Source: Candidatus Argoarchaeum ethanivorans (GTDB lineage Archaea > Halobacteriota > Methanosarcinia > Methanosarcinales > EX4572-44). From it: 37,768 nt of DNA. The position numbers were made by a program, and so were the translations under genes. The notes under the pieces were generated by a model that was not told the DNA's origin, did no database searches, and saw nothing but the letters and a program-made list of their open reading frames with translations. How positions within the stretch are numbered: the first letter of the stretch is position 1; the number at the start of each line of letters is the position of its first letter. The DNA is taken from assembly GCA_905067535.1 (NCBI GenBank), contig CAJHIR010000001.1, positions 1-37,768 of the forward strand, written 5' to 3'. Shown here piece after piece: positions 1 through 9,400 of the stretch.

Positions 1-25
1 TAAAAAGCATCAAGGAGATTTAACA

Positions 26-1384
26 ATGGTAAAAAAAGTAGTAATTATTGGAGGAGGAGACGCGGCATTCCAGCTCGTTGAATTTGGTTTTACAAGAATA
101 AAAGAGGCAGACAAAGAGATAAAAATAACGATTATAAAAAAAGAGAAACGTGGGTGGGTCTCTGTTTGTGGGCTGCCTTTTGTTCTGCAGGGATTGTATC
201 GCGGCATAGACGATGTAGAGGTAAAAGAAGTGCAATCATATCTCGATCGAGGTATCGATGTCAGAACTGAAACCGCAGTAGAAAGTATTGATGTCGAAAA
301 TAACAGCATCAGGATTGTTGGTGGAGAAGAGCTTCGATATGATTATCTGGTGATAGCAACAGGGGGAAGACCTACCATCCCTCCAATCAAAGGAGCGGAG
401 CTTAGTGGGGTTTATGCTTTGCGTAACGAGGATGATGCAGAAGAAATAATGGATGCAATGAGTAAAGCAAAGAATGGTGTGGTGATTGGAGCGGGAATTA
501 TAGGACTGCAAGTGGCAGTAGCGTTCCAGAGAGCAGGCATAAAAACAATGGTGACAAAAACACGTCCTGTGCTTCTTCGCTCACTTCTTGACCCGGATAT
601 GGCATCAATTGTTCAGCAAAGACTGGAAAAAATGGGAGTTAAGTTTGCTCTTGGAAGCAAAATGAATGCTATAAAAGGTAATGGGGTGGTGAAGTCTGTT
701 ACAATCGACGGAGAAGAGATTCCAGCAGATATAGTAGAGATATCTACCGGGGTTAAACCAGATGTTGATCTTGCAAGAAAGGCAGGGATAGAAATAGGAG
801 AGAAAGGAGGGATAGTAACCGATCGTTTTATGCATGTTAAGAAAGGGGAGAGATATATAAACAATATCTATGCACTTGGCGATTGCGTGGAGGTTATCGA
901 TGCAATGACCTACCGTCCATCACTGAGCCAGCTTGCATCCACCATTTTAGTACAAGGCAAAGTCATCTCTGATAATATATCCGGCATCAGCTCCTCCTCT
1001 GAGCCGTGTTTGAGTCCAATCATCACTCTTATTGAAGATCTTCAGGTGGGATCAGTTGGAGTTACTTCAGAGAGAGCAGCCGAGTATGGAATAAAAACAA
1101 TTGTTGGTAAAGCAGCCAAATTTACAAGGGCAAGATTCACTCCGGGAAAGAAGCCAATCACAGTAAAATTGATCTTTGATGCCTATTCCGAGAGGTTGAT
1201 AGGAGGGCAGATTATTTCAGAGGAAACGGTTGCCGAGAGAATTAATGAGTTGTCACTATCTATACGAAAAAATGAGCCGATAAAGGAATTATGTAAAAGA
1301 GAGAGATGTTATGACCCATCACTTACAATGGTGGAAGATGTTATTGTCACCGCCGCTGAAGATGCTTTAGCAGCCAGGCACTGA
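26..1384 (+). CDS. FAD-dependent pyridine nucleotide-disulfide oxidoreductase (NADH oxidase / CoA-disulfide reductase-like)
   Basis: This is a 452-residue flavoprotein that should use FAD and NAD(P)H to reduce a disulfide, polysulfide, CoA-disulfide or O2. Visible motifs are an N-terminal dinucleotide fold (VVIIGGGDAA, residues 5-14), a single redox Cys48 in SVCGLPF, where NADH oxidases and CoA-disulfide reductases carry their lone active cysteine, the central NAD(P) site VVIGAGIIG (near 150), and the FAD-binding NIYALGDC near residue 280. The length matches the one-cysteine branch of the family. The start is supported by AAGGAGAT just upstream of ATG 26. It stands alone, and the upstream context lies outside the window. 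The substrate cannot be read from sequence; the class call is firm. Confidence 0.85.
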   Translation: MVKKVVIIGGGDAAFQLVEFGFTRIKEADKEIKITIIKKEKRGWVSVCGLPFVLQGLYRGIDDVEVKEVQSYLDRGIDVRTETAVESIDVENNSIRIVGGEELRYDYLVIATGGRPTIPPIKGAELSGVYALRNEDDAEEIMDAMSKAKNGVVIGAGIIGLQVAVAFQRAGIKTMVTKTRPVLLRSLLDPDMASIVQQRLEKMGVKFALGSKMNAIKGNGVVKSVTIDGEEIPADIVEISTGVKPDVDLARKAGIEIGEKGGIVTDRFMHVKKGERYINNIYALGDCVEVIDAMTYRPSLSQLASTILVQGKVISDNISGISSSSEPCLSPIITLIEDLQVGSVGVTSERAAEYGIKTIVGKAAKFTRARFTPGKKPITVKLIFDAYSERLIGGQIISEETVAERINELSLSIRKNEPIKELCKRERCYDPSLTMVEDVIVTAAEDALAARH

Positions 1385-1430
1385 TAATTTTGGTTCCTTG
1401 GAGAACCTGAACTGTATTATTTTCAAAGCA

Positions 1431-1667
1431 ATAATCCTTCTGGCAAATTGCTTTGCCATTTACCTCGGATACATAATATCCTCTCCACGCCAGGATCAGT
1501 AGGATATAACGGCGAATCTCATAGTGATATCCATGGTCTTTTGCGCACTTTTTTGTATATGCCTTTAGCGAGCCGCCGTAACCATGAAGTGTCATGCCGG
1601 GAAACAGAGTTTTATGAATTTGCGCAATTATTGGATAAAGTTTATTAAATAATGAGTACTTATATAT
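1431..1667 (-). pseudogene. Possible degenerate coding fragment, unidentified
   Basis: The minus-strand frame is open from about 1667 to 1347 with no start codon before 1595. It reads like protein sequence (for example PGMTLHGYGGSLKAYTKK and YILLILAWRGYYVS) rather than the low-complexity text of a shadow frame. No family was recognised. It lies between the oxidoreductase and the toxin-antitoxin pair, in the same neighbourhood as another truncated gene at 2256-2393, so it could be a broken gene. Apart from this, the 1385-1673 gap shows nothing. Confidence 0.22.
1641..1667 (+). promoter_or_regulatory. TATA-like promoter for the toxin-antitoxin pair
   Basis: TTTATTAAATAA lies about 25-33 bases before ATG 1674, and a second AT-rich box, CTTATATATC, follows. 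There is no Shine-Dalgarno sequence before the ATG. This spacing fits an archaeal TATA box driving a leaderless transcript. It is an inference from spacing only. Confidence 0.4.
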
Positions 1668-1673
1668 CTAATT

Positions 1674-1856
1674 ATGGTAGCAGAATGTGTAGTGGTTACA
1701 AGAGAGGCAATATTAGATCTCGTCAGAGTCAAAGATGAATTTGACACAATAGTTGAATCTCTTGAGTTGATGAGTGATACTGAGTTCATGGATTCATACA
1801 AAAAAGCAAGACAACAAATTGCAGACAGGGAGTTTGTTGATTGGAATGAATTATAA
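1674..1856 (+). CDS. RelB/Phd-like antitoxin of a type II toxin-antitoxin pair
   Basis: This 60-residue acidic protein probably neutralises the toxin encoded directly after it. Its C-terminal half (LMSDTEFMDSYKKARQQI, then REFVDWNEL) has the layout of archaeal antitoxins that precede RelE toxins: a Ser-Asp/Glu helix followed by a toxin-wrapping tail. The stop lies inside the toxin start region, giving an 11-base overlap and likely translational coupling. Such pairs usually repress their own promoter, but no operator was identified. Family assignment rests mostly on context and size. Confidence 0.7.
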   Translation: MVAECVVVTREAILDLVRVKDEFDTIVESLELMSDTEFMDSYKKARQQIADREFVDWNEL

Positions 1857-2103
1857 AATACTTCCGACTGCTGAGTTCTCAAAAGATTTCAGGAAAGTTG
1901 ACAAACATTTCCAGAATAAAATCAAAGATAAGATTGAAGAAGTTGCTCAAAATCCTGTAAGATACAAGCACTTGCATTATGAGTTAAGCGGAAGCTGCCG
2001 ATTATGGATCAATAAATTGAGAATTATTTTCTCATACGACACCAACGAAAAGGAGCTCTATCTGGAAAAAATTATATTTGGGCATAAATACAAAAAATCA
2101 TAA
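1846..2103 (+). CDS. RelE/ParE-superfamily toxin
   Basis: This 85-residue basic protein is of the RelE type, a ribosome-dependent mRNA interferase fold, and is expected to inhibit translation when free of antitoxin. The order LPTAEFSKDFRKVDK, then a helical KIKDKIEEVAQNP, then CRLWINKLRIIFSYD with basic residues on the beta strands and a final FGHKYK matches archaeal RelE proteins. The frame is open further upstream to 1774, but ATG 1846 gives the family-length N-terminus and overlaps the antitoxin gene by 11 bases, so it is chosen as the start. Confidence 0.78.
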   Translation: MNYKILPTAEFSKDFRKVDKHFQNKIKDKIEEVAQNPVRYKHLHYELSGSCRLWINKLRIIFSYDTNEKELYLEKIIFGHKYKKS

Positions 2104-2148
2104 AACCCTGTTTGGTAACCCACCATGATTTTCTCTATTGCAATTTAG

Positions 2149-2249
2149 TGTCGCGTCAACTGTGGAACACATAGCGACCAACTCCCATATCTTATATGAC
2201 GCTGTCGGATTTAAAATAATCGGTGCGACACTTTATGCTTGACACGACA
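2149..2249. repeat. Imperfect inverted repeat, possible mobile-element ends
   Basis: TGTCGCGTCAA at 2149-2159 faces its inverted copy at 2239-2249 (TGTCGTGTCAA on the minus strand, 10 of 11 identical). A further half-copy, AGTGTCGCA, lies on the minus strand at 2224-2232. The roughly 100 bases between hold no gene. The right end touches the point where the neighbouring ABC-ATPase reading frame breaks off, which suggests a deleted insertion sequence or a small non-autonomous element. No transposase is present. Confidence 0.4.
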
Positions 2250-2255
2250 ATAGGG

Positions 2256-2393
2256 CTACTCCATTGTTATTGTCTTTCCTGTTCTGTTGGGACCCAGATA
2301 TCCGAATATCTCGCCTTCTTTCACTTCAAAGCTGATTCCATTAAGCACCATTTTTCCGTTGAACGTTTTTGTCAGGTTTTGCACTTCTATCAT
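2256..2393 (-). pseudogene. Truncated ABC-transporter ATPase (N-terminal 45 residues)
   Basis: A short minus-strand frame starts at ATG 2393 and stops at TAG 2256. It begins MIEVQNLTKTFNGKMVL, continues ISFEVKEGEIFGYLGPN and ends with RTGKTITME, which is the first strand, the A-loop region and the Walker A motif of an ABC-2-type or drug-export ATPase. An intact protein would run to about 230-310 residues, so the signature motif, Walker B and the rest are missing. Walker A reads GPNRTGKT instead of the usual GPNGAGKT, a sign of decay. GGAG lies just upstream of the ATG, and it diverges from hel308. Confidence 0.8.
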
Positions 2394-2480
2394 TTTCTAC
2401 TCTCCATTTTTCTATTTTATCTTTATCAAACACGTGCCATCAATCTATTTATGTATTGAGGTGTGATTGTTATTCAGACA

Positions 2481-4604
2481 ATGTACATACGAGACTTACC
2501 AATTCCTGAGAAAATAAAAAATTTTTATATCGAGCAAGGACTTGCAGAGCTGTATCCACCACAGGAAGAAGCGATCGGGACTGGTGTCCTCGATGGTGTG
2601 AACCTTCTTGCAGCAATACCAACAGCATCAGGGAAAACGCTAATAGCAGAGCTTGCCATGCTAAGGAGCATACTTAAAGGCGGTAAAGCACTTTATATCG
2701 TACCACTCAGAGCACTTGCATCAGAAAAATACGAGCATTTTAAGAAATTCAGTGAGATTGGAATACGTGCCGGTATCTCCACCGGGGAGTTTGATTCAAG
2801 AGACGAATGGCTTGCAAACAACGACATTATTGTTGCAACCTCTGAAAAGGTTGATTCACTGATTAGAAATGGGACATCGTGGATGTCAAAGATAACAGTC
2901 GTTGTGGCTGATGAGGTTCATCTAATAGATTCGGCAAACCGGGGACCAACACTCGAAGTGATACTTTCCAAGCTTCAAAGTAATGAACAAATCCAAATTA
3001 TTGCACTCTCGGCTACTATCGGAAATGCAGAAGAAATAGCAGATTGGCTCAAAGCGAGAGTTGTTACCAGCACCTGGAGGCCTGTAGAATTAAACGAGGG
3101 TACATTTCTCAAAGATGTTATAAAATACAAAGACGGGACAAATAAAAATATTAAACAGGTAGATAAAGATGATACAGTCAATCTGGTAACAGATACCTTG
3201 AATGGTGGTGGACAATGTCTCGTATTTGAAAGTTCACGCAGAAATGCTGAAGCAAGCGCTAAACGGATTGCAAAAGTGATCAAGCACAATCTCGATGAAG
3301 AGCTTTTGCTTGAGCTAAAACAAACAGCAACATCCCTCCTTGCCGCAAGTGAAACAGATGCAGCTATTGCACTTGCAGCGTGCATCGAAGGTGGAGTAGC
3401 TTTCCATCATGCAGGACTTGCAACGAGCCAGCGCTCAATAATCGAAGACGCTTATCGAAAAGGCATCCTCAAAGTGATTACAAGCACGCCAACACTTGCG
3501 GCAGGCTTGAACCTTCCGGCGAGACTGGTTGTAATACGTGGGTACAGGCGGTACAACCCCAATTACGGCTCTGTGCCTATACCGGTTCTCGAGTATAAAC
3601 AGATGGCAGGAAGGGCAGGTAGACCCGCGCTTGACCCTTACGGCGAAGCAGTAACGATTGTTAAAAGTAATAAAGAAGCGGAATGGGTAGAAGACAATTA
3701 CCTGCATGGGAAGCCTGAAACCATATGGTCAAAACTTGCAAGTGAGCCATCGCTCCGAACACACATCCTTTCACTCATCGTAACTGGTTTTGTACAAACA
3801 ACAGAAGAACTTAACAATTTTATAGCAAGAACGCTTTATGCACACCAGCAGCAAACATCTGGCATAAATGAAGCGATTCAAAAAGTACTGGGGTTTCTTG
3901 AAGACAGTGAGATGATAATCCGGGACGACAACAACTTTTACCCAACAGAACTTGGCATCCTTATATCAAAGCTGTACCTTGACCCATTATCAGCAGACAT
4001 AATAGTCAGTGAACTATCGGAAAACAGTGAAACCTGTGACCTTGCTCTTCTGCAGCTAATCTGCAGGACACCAGACATGAGACCGCTTTATTTGAGAAGA
4101 GCTGATTATACGTGGGTAGATCAATTCATCAAACGCCATTGCAATGAGCTACTCCCATCAACCAGCGACTGCGACTATGAATGGTATCTTGCAGAAGTCA
4201 AAACAGCAGCTCTGTTATATGAATGGATAAATGAAACACCGGAAAATGACATCTGTACTAAATACAATATCGGGGAAGGTGATATTAGAAACTTGAGCGA
4301 AACCGCGCAGTGGATTGCACATGCAGCAGGGGAGATTACACGAACACTTGGATACCCACAGGCAGGACAGATGCAAAAGCTAACCGGGTGTATCACGTAT
4401 GGTGCACACAGAGAACTCTTACCACTAATTCAAATCAGAGACATAGGAAGGGTAAGAGCACGTAAACTCTATAATGCAGGCTACAAGAGCGCTATACAGA
4501 TAGTAAATACCACACACGCAGAGCTTACAAAAGTCATTGGACCCGGGATAGCTGAAAAGGTTCTTAATCATCTAAACCATCTACAGAACAGCACAAATAC
4601 GTGA
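2481..4604 (+). CDS. hel308: Hel308 (HelQ-type) superfamily 2 DNA helicase
   Basis: This 707-residue protein is an ATP-dependent 3'-5' DNA helicase expected to act at stalled replication forks and in recombination. It begins with the Q-motif region (LAELYPPQEEAI), then Walker A AIPTASGKT near residue 50, DEVH at 144-147 (Hel308 family), SATIGN as motif III, TPTLAAGLNLPAR as motif V, and QMAGRAGRP at about 374-382 as motif VI. The C-terminal helix-hairpin-helix (RVRARKLYNAGYKS, then KVIGPGIAEKVL) is typical of the family. A GTG at 2463 is also in frame, but ATG 2481 gives the family N-terminus MYIRDLPIPEKI. Confidence 0.95.
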   Translation: MYIRDLPIPEKIKNFYIEQGLAELYPPQEEAIGTGVLDGVNLLAAIPTASGKTLIAELAMLRSILKGGKALYIVPLRALASEKYEHFKKFSEIGIRAGISTGEFDSRDEWLANNDIIVATSEKVDSLIRNGTSWMSKITVVVADEVHLIDSANRGPTLEVILSKLQSNEQIQIIALSATIGNAEEIADWLKARVVTSTWRPVELNEGTFLKDVIKYKDGTNKNIKQVDKDDTVNLVTDTLNGGGQCLVFESSRRNAEASAKRIAKVIKHNLDEELLLELKQTATSLLAASETDAAIALAACIEGGVAFHHAGLATSQRSIIEDAYRKGILKVITSTPTLAAGLNLPARLVVIRGYRRYNPNYGSVPIPVLEYKQMAGRAGRPALDPYGEAVTIVKSNKEAEWVEDNYLHGKPETIWSKLASEPSLRTHILSLIVTGFVQTTEELNNFIARTLYAHQQQTSGINEAIQKVLGFLEDSEMIIRDDNNFYPTELGILISKLYLDPLSADIIVSELSENSETCDLALLQLICRTPDMRPLYLRRADYTWVDQFIKRHCNELLPSTSDCDYEWYLAEVKTAALLYEWINETPENDICTKYNIGEGDIRNLSETAQWIAHAAGEITRTLGYPQAGQMQKLTGCITYGAHRELLPLIQIRDIGRVRARKLYNAGYKSAIQIVNTTHAELTKVIGPGIAEKVLNHLNHLQNSTNT

Positions 4605-4867
4605 CTGGTTGAATGAATAACGGTAGTTATATATGCCATCGGGTGTACGTAGCAGCTAATCAAGTTTGTCTGTATTAACCAAAATGTTGTGGCTATTGTA
4701 ATATGTCTGAACAAACCAATAACTGCAATCGACATATACAGGGAAGCTGTGTGCACAACACAGTATCTACTTCATGCTTATGGCGAAATCACACCATAAT
4801 ACCGGATGAACAATGACTGGATAATATTTTTTAAGAATTAAAACAAATAAATTAGAGGTAAATTAGG
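4605..4867. other. Intergenic region with small hairpins and promoter for the propeller gene
   Basis: No gene was found here. Two short palindromes are visible: CTGTGT/ACACAG at 4747-4763 and TTATGG/CCATAA at 4778-4799. Close to the next gene an AT-rich stretch (about 4826-4855) could hold the TATA box, and TTAGAGG at 4854-4860 gives a ribosome-binding site for ATG 4868. Confidence 0.4.
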
Positions 4868-6256
4868 ATGAATAAAAGAAGAATAAATACAGGATTAGCG
4901 ATTCTTGTAATTACGATAGTGCTGATTTCAGCGATAGCTGCGATAGCGTCCGCATCAAACTGGCCACAGTTCCAGTACGATGTCGCAAACACTGGCAATT
5001 CCCCCGCGAATGCACCTGACACGAAGGACATAAAGTGGATAACCGAGGATATCGGAGCAGTAACAGGCTCGCAGGCGATGATCGTTGGAGATCAGGTCTT
5101 TGTTTATGCAAAAGATAAGGTTTATGGAATCGGCAGGGAAACAGGTACAACCATCTGGAATACATCAATACCTGGAGATACACAAAACTTGGGTTCGTGG
5201 GCATCTCCAGCTTACAACAACAGCACGCTCTTTGTCAGTGGTGGATACAACCTGACCAAAATCAATGCAACAACCGGAGTAGCAATACAGGAGATTGCAT
5301 TCCCTGATGGTGGATACTCGTGTAACGGAGGTCCAACAGTTGCAAACGGAATGGTCCTTGCGGGGAGCGGTGGCAGCAATTACTATGCATTCGATGAAAG
5401 TAATCTGAACACCATGGCCTGGACATACCCACTTGTATTGGGGACTGCAGTTTCAACACCTGCTGTTGCAGATGACAGAGTGGTCTTTGGTGGAATGCAG
5501 TGGAGCGGACCATCGAACCTGTACTGCGTCAATAAATCCGAGAATGTGTCAGCGTCTGGAACTACAGACGAACAATGGACAACCTTGCTGACCGGGGGCA
5601 TCGGAGGCTCTGCTTCGATCGATGCTGTGAACAACCGGGTCTATGTTGCGACCTTCACTGATTATAATAACGACACGGGTCTACTCTATGCGGTCAACTT
5701 CGCAACTGGTGCTATTGTTTGGAATAGAACAATAACCTACTCCGATTCAACACCTGCAATATCAGGAGACTACATTTATGTCTCAGGAAGTGTCAATGCA
5801 CCAGGAGTTACGTATTGTTTTAATCAAACAGGCGTACAGCAGTGGACAGTTCCGTATGGAAGCGGGACCGTATCCCCGACGATTGCAGACGGCATGCTAT
5901 TCACCGGTAAGATTGGAACGAACTGGGGGGCAGCAGACGGAATCTACGTATACAACGCTACAACAGGGACATCGGTATGGTCGTATCCACACGGAGGCTC
6001 ATCACCATCGATTGCAGAAGAAGATAATGGTGACGGTATGGTCGTAAGTATCGGGAATGATGGAAGGGTCTACGCGTTCAGAGACAAAATAATTACAGGG
6101 GATGCCAACCGCAATGGAGAAGTCACCGCAGCGGATGCGTCCACGGTTCTACAAATGGCAGTCGGCAGTATTCCTCCAAACGACGAAGCCGACATGAACT
6201 GTGACGGACGTGTAACTTCACTCGATGCACTGCTGATTTTACAGACGACTACTTGA
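4868..6256 (+). CDS. Secreted PQQ-like beta-propeller protein with C-terminal dockerin
   Basis: This 462-residue protein has an N-terminal signal peptide (basic start, hydrophobic stretch to about residue 30, ending AIASAS). It is followed by PQQ-like propeller blades recognisable by recurring units such as GTTIWNTSI, GAIVWNRTI and GTSVWSYPHGG, each with tryptophan at the blade closure. The last 60 residues form a type I dockerin with two calcium-loop repeats, GDANRNGEVTAADASTVLQ and DMNCDGRVTSLDALLILQ. The propeller is probably a structural or binding scaffold outside the cell, and no enzyme signature is visible. It is the first of three tandem paralogues. Many NxT/NxS sites suggest glycosylation. 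Confidence 0.85.
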   Translation: MNKRRINTGLAILVITIVLISAIAAIASASNWPQFQYDVANTGNSPANAPDTKDIKWITEDIGAVTGSQAMIVGDQVFVYAKDKVYGIGRETGTTIWNTSIPGDTQNLGSWASPAYNNSTLFVSGGYNLTKINATTGVAIQEIAFPDGGYSCNGGPTVANGMVLAGSGGSNYYAFDESNLNTMAWTYPLVLGTAVSTPAVADDRVVFGGMQWSGPSNLYCVNKSENVSASGTTDEQWTTLLTGGIGGSASIDAVNNRVYVATFTDYNNDTGLLYAVNFATGAIVWNRTITYSDSTPAISGDYIYVSGSVNAPGVTYCFNQTGVQQWTVPYGSGTVSPTIADGMLFTGKIGTNWGAADGIYVYNATTGTSVWSYPHGGSSPSIAEEDNGDGMVVSIGNDGRVYAFRDKIITGDANRNGEVTAADASTVLQMAVGSIPPNDEADMNCDGRVTSLDALLILQTTT

Positions 6257-6270
6257 TGACAAGCCGGGGT

Positions 6271-6305
6271 TTGGTAGAGCACTGTTTTAACGAGTGTTCT
6301 ACCAA
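6271..6305. terminator. Hairpin downstream of the first propeller gene
   Basis: The arms TTGGTAGAGCACT (6271-6283) and AGTGTTCTACCAA (6293-6305) pair over 13 positions with one G-T wobble around a 9-base loop, starting 14 bases after the stop codon. No T-run follows, so it is either an mRNA 3'-end stabiliser or a weak terminator. The structure is certain; the role is inferred. Confidence 0.5.
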
Positions 6306-6414
6306 CCATCAAAACATATATCTTGCAAGCCCATAGATTGCTGATGTGCTCAAGGGAAATTGGTTGGTTAAGCCGCTGGTAGCTATCTCGAAGGTGTTCG
6401 TGTATGGGGAAGCG

Positions 6415-9400
6415 ATGAATATGCATAAAAAAATTACACTTATTTTTATCTTGAGTGCAATATTAATAATTTCTGTGATTCCAGCAGCGGCGCTTGACAG
6501 CAACTGGCACCAGTTCCAGAAGGACGAGATAAACATTGGAGTAACTTACAGTCCAGCACCGATAGAGGACGTGGAGCTTGCATGGAGTGCATTCACATAT
6601 GAAAGTGGTAATGGGATTGACGTAACTCCGATAATCGCAGACGATATAGTCTATATCTACGCAGCAAACGGCTCTATCTGGGCATTTAACAAGACAAACG
6701 GCGATTTAATGTGGAAGAACGAGACTACTGGAGGAAATCTCCAGACTTCAACACCTGCTTACGGCGATGGAAAGATAGTTGTGGCAGCAAGGAGCGGCGA
6801 CCTGTTCGCATTCAATGCAACAACAGGCAGTGAATTGTGGAATGCCAGCGTTACAGATAAAAACTTTGAATGCCCGGTAACGTACTTTGATCACAAAATC
6901 TACATCGGTGAAGGCTTGGGAGGTGGTGTAACCACCAAATACTATTATTGTTATTGCGATAACGGCACGCAACTCTGGAGTTATCCAACAGAAAATACTT
7001 CGGGATTTTTGTGGTGCGGCGCATCTGTTGTGGGAGATTATCTCGTCTTTGCAACGCATGAAGGAAAATTAATAAGCCTTTACAGAGAGAACGGCACGCT
7101 TACCGATGAAGTTGATCTTACTTCAGAACTGTCGTTTCCGAGACCTGACCTCGGAAAGGTTCGTGCATCGGTAACGTATCACAATGGATATATCTACACA
7201 ACTTCAGAAAAGGGGCAGCCGCTTGGATACGTATTTAAGGTTGGATTTGACAACGGAACTTTTGTTGACGATGGATGGAGCACTGCAAACGGGTTCAGCA
7301 CGTCAACACCTGTAGTTTACGATGGAAAAGTGTATGTTGGTCAGGGAGAGCACGGATTTACCGGTAACCTCACCTGCCTGAATGACTCCACTGGCGAAAT
7401 AATCTGGTCGTATTTCATTAATGCAGGTGTAAAATCTTCTCCTGCAATATCTATACAGGACGGGAAGCCGTACATCTATTTTACCAGTGCAAAGACGAAT
7501 GGTTCTTTGTATTGTCTTAATTCCGATGGAATGCTCGTATGGGATTACAACCCGCCTGACAGCGGATATATCTTGCAGGGAGCCTCAATATCTGATGGAT
7601 TCGTCTATTTTGGGACTGGTGGAGGTTATGTTTATTGCCTCAATGAAAGTACTAAAATCCCGGACCTGATTCCAACGCTACTCACACCAACAACACTCTG
7701 TGTAAACCGGTCTAATGAGATTACTGTCACTGTAAAAAACGAAGGCGGGTCTGCCGACTCATTTAACGTCTCGTTAAAGCACAATGAAACACTTATCGGT
7801 ATAAATACAATCAACATGCTCAAAGCAGGCGAAGAAAAAATAACCGGTTTCTCGTGGACACCGACATCAACCGGAACTTTCAATCTAACTGCAGCAGTTG
7901 ACCCTGAGAACACTATCGAGGAATCAAACGAAACGAACAACGTGAAGTTTGTGAACGTAACGGTAGGGATAGCATTACCAGACTTAATACCAACCTTGCT
8001 CATGCCGCCCCCAAAAATTTACTCCAATCACAGCAACATTATCAGTGCGACAGTCAATAACAACGGCTTTGATTATGCCATCGCATTCAATGTTTCGTTT
8101 GGTGCAGACGGAACTGTTGCTGATACTGCAAGCGTTTCCGGTCTCACCGCTGGCATCAGCACAACTGTTAGTTTTACATGGACTCCATTAGAACCAGGCA
8201 GCTATGAACTGTGTGTTCTTGCAGATTGTGACGATGAGATTGTAGAATTCAATGAGACAAATAATGAACGCTGCGAAAATGTAATCGTTGAGACGCCAAA
8301 GCCAGACCTTACCATCCAAAAGATTGCGCTTAAGACTGCTGGATATGTTGGCGAAGAGAATAGGCTTGGTGTAAAAGTAGCGAATATAGGTCTTCTAAAT
8401 GCAAGCTTGTTCAACATTACGCTTGAGGCAGATGGAATGTTATTAGGTGAAGCAACCGTACCATTACTCGATGCAGGGAACATCATGGAACTGGAATTCG
8501 TATGGATCCCAACTGGAACCGGGGAGCACGAACTCACCGCAACCGCGGACTCAAAGGAGGAAGTAGAGGAATCCAATGAGACGAATAATACACTGACAAG
8601 GACATCGGTAATCGTTACAATGAATGATTGGACACAGTTTCACTACGACGATACAAACATTGGATTCTCGCCTTCAATTGCGCCAAACACAAACGAAACG
8701 CTGTGGATAAGCGATAATATTGGCGTGGTTGATAGCACATCAATGGTAATTGCAGACGGGAGGGTTTTTGTGAACTGCGATAACTTCTTAAAAGCGATTG
8801 ACAAATACACTGGGGAAGTCCTGTGGAATACATCTGTTGCAACAACAACTACTGAAGGTTCATGGCTCTCGCCTTCATACCATGATGGAAAGGTGTTCAT
8901 TTCAGGGTTGGTGGTGTATTGCATCAATGCAACAGACGGCTCGATAATATGGGAGTACACACTCCCAACATCAGCATGTAACGGTGGAACAACGATTGCA
9001 GACGGGAGGGTATTTGCTTCAGACGGGGGAGGTCTTCATTACTACTGTCTCGATGAAGAGACCGGGGAAGAACTCTGGAACTTTACAGTGAGTGGACGTG
9101 CACAAGGAACGGCAGCATACACTGACGGAAAAGTCTACTTCACGAGTTACCTCTACGGAATTGGAGGCTATGTGTATTGCGTTGATTCTGATACAGGCAC
9201 CAAAATGTGGAGCACAAACACTACCTTTGAGGCTTGTGGTTCTCCAGCTATTTCAAACGGAATCATGTATGCCACCACTTACAACTTCTATGGTAACGGC
9301 GACATCTACGCATTGAATGCGACAAACGGTTCGATTCTATGGAATAAGACGATTCAACGAACCGATTCAACACCCACTATAGCTTATGGAAACGTATACG

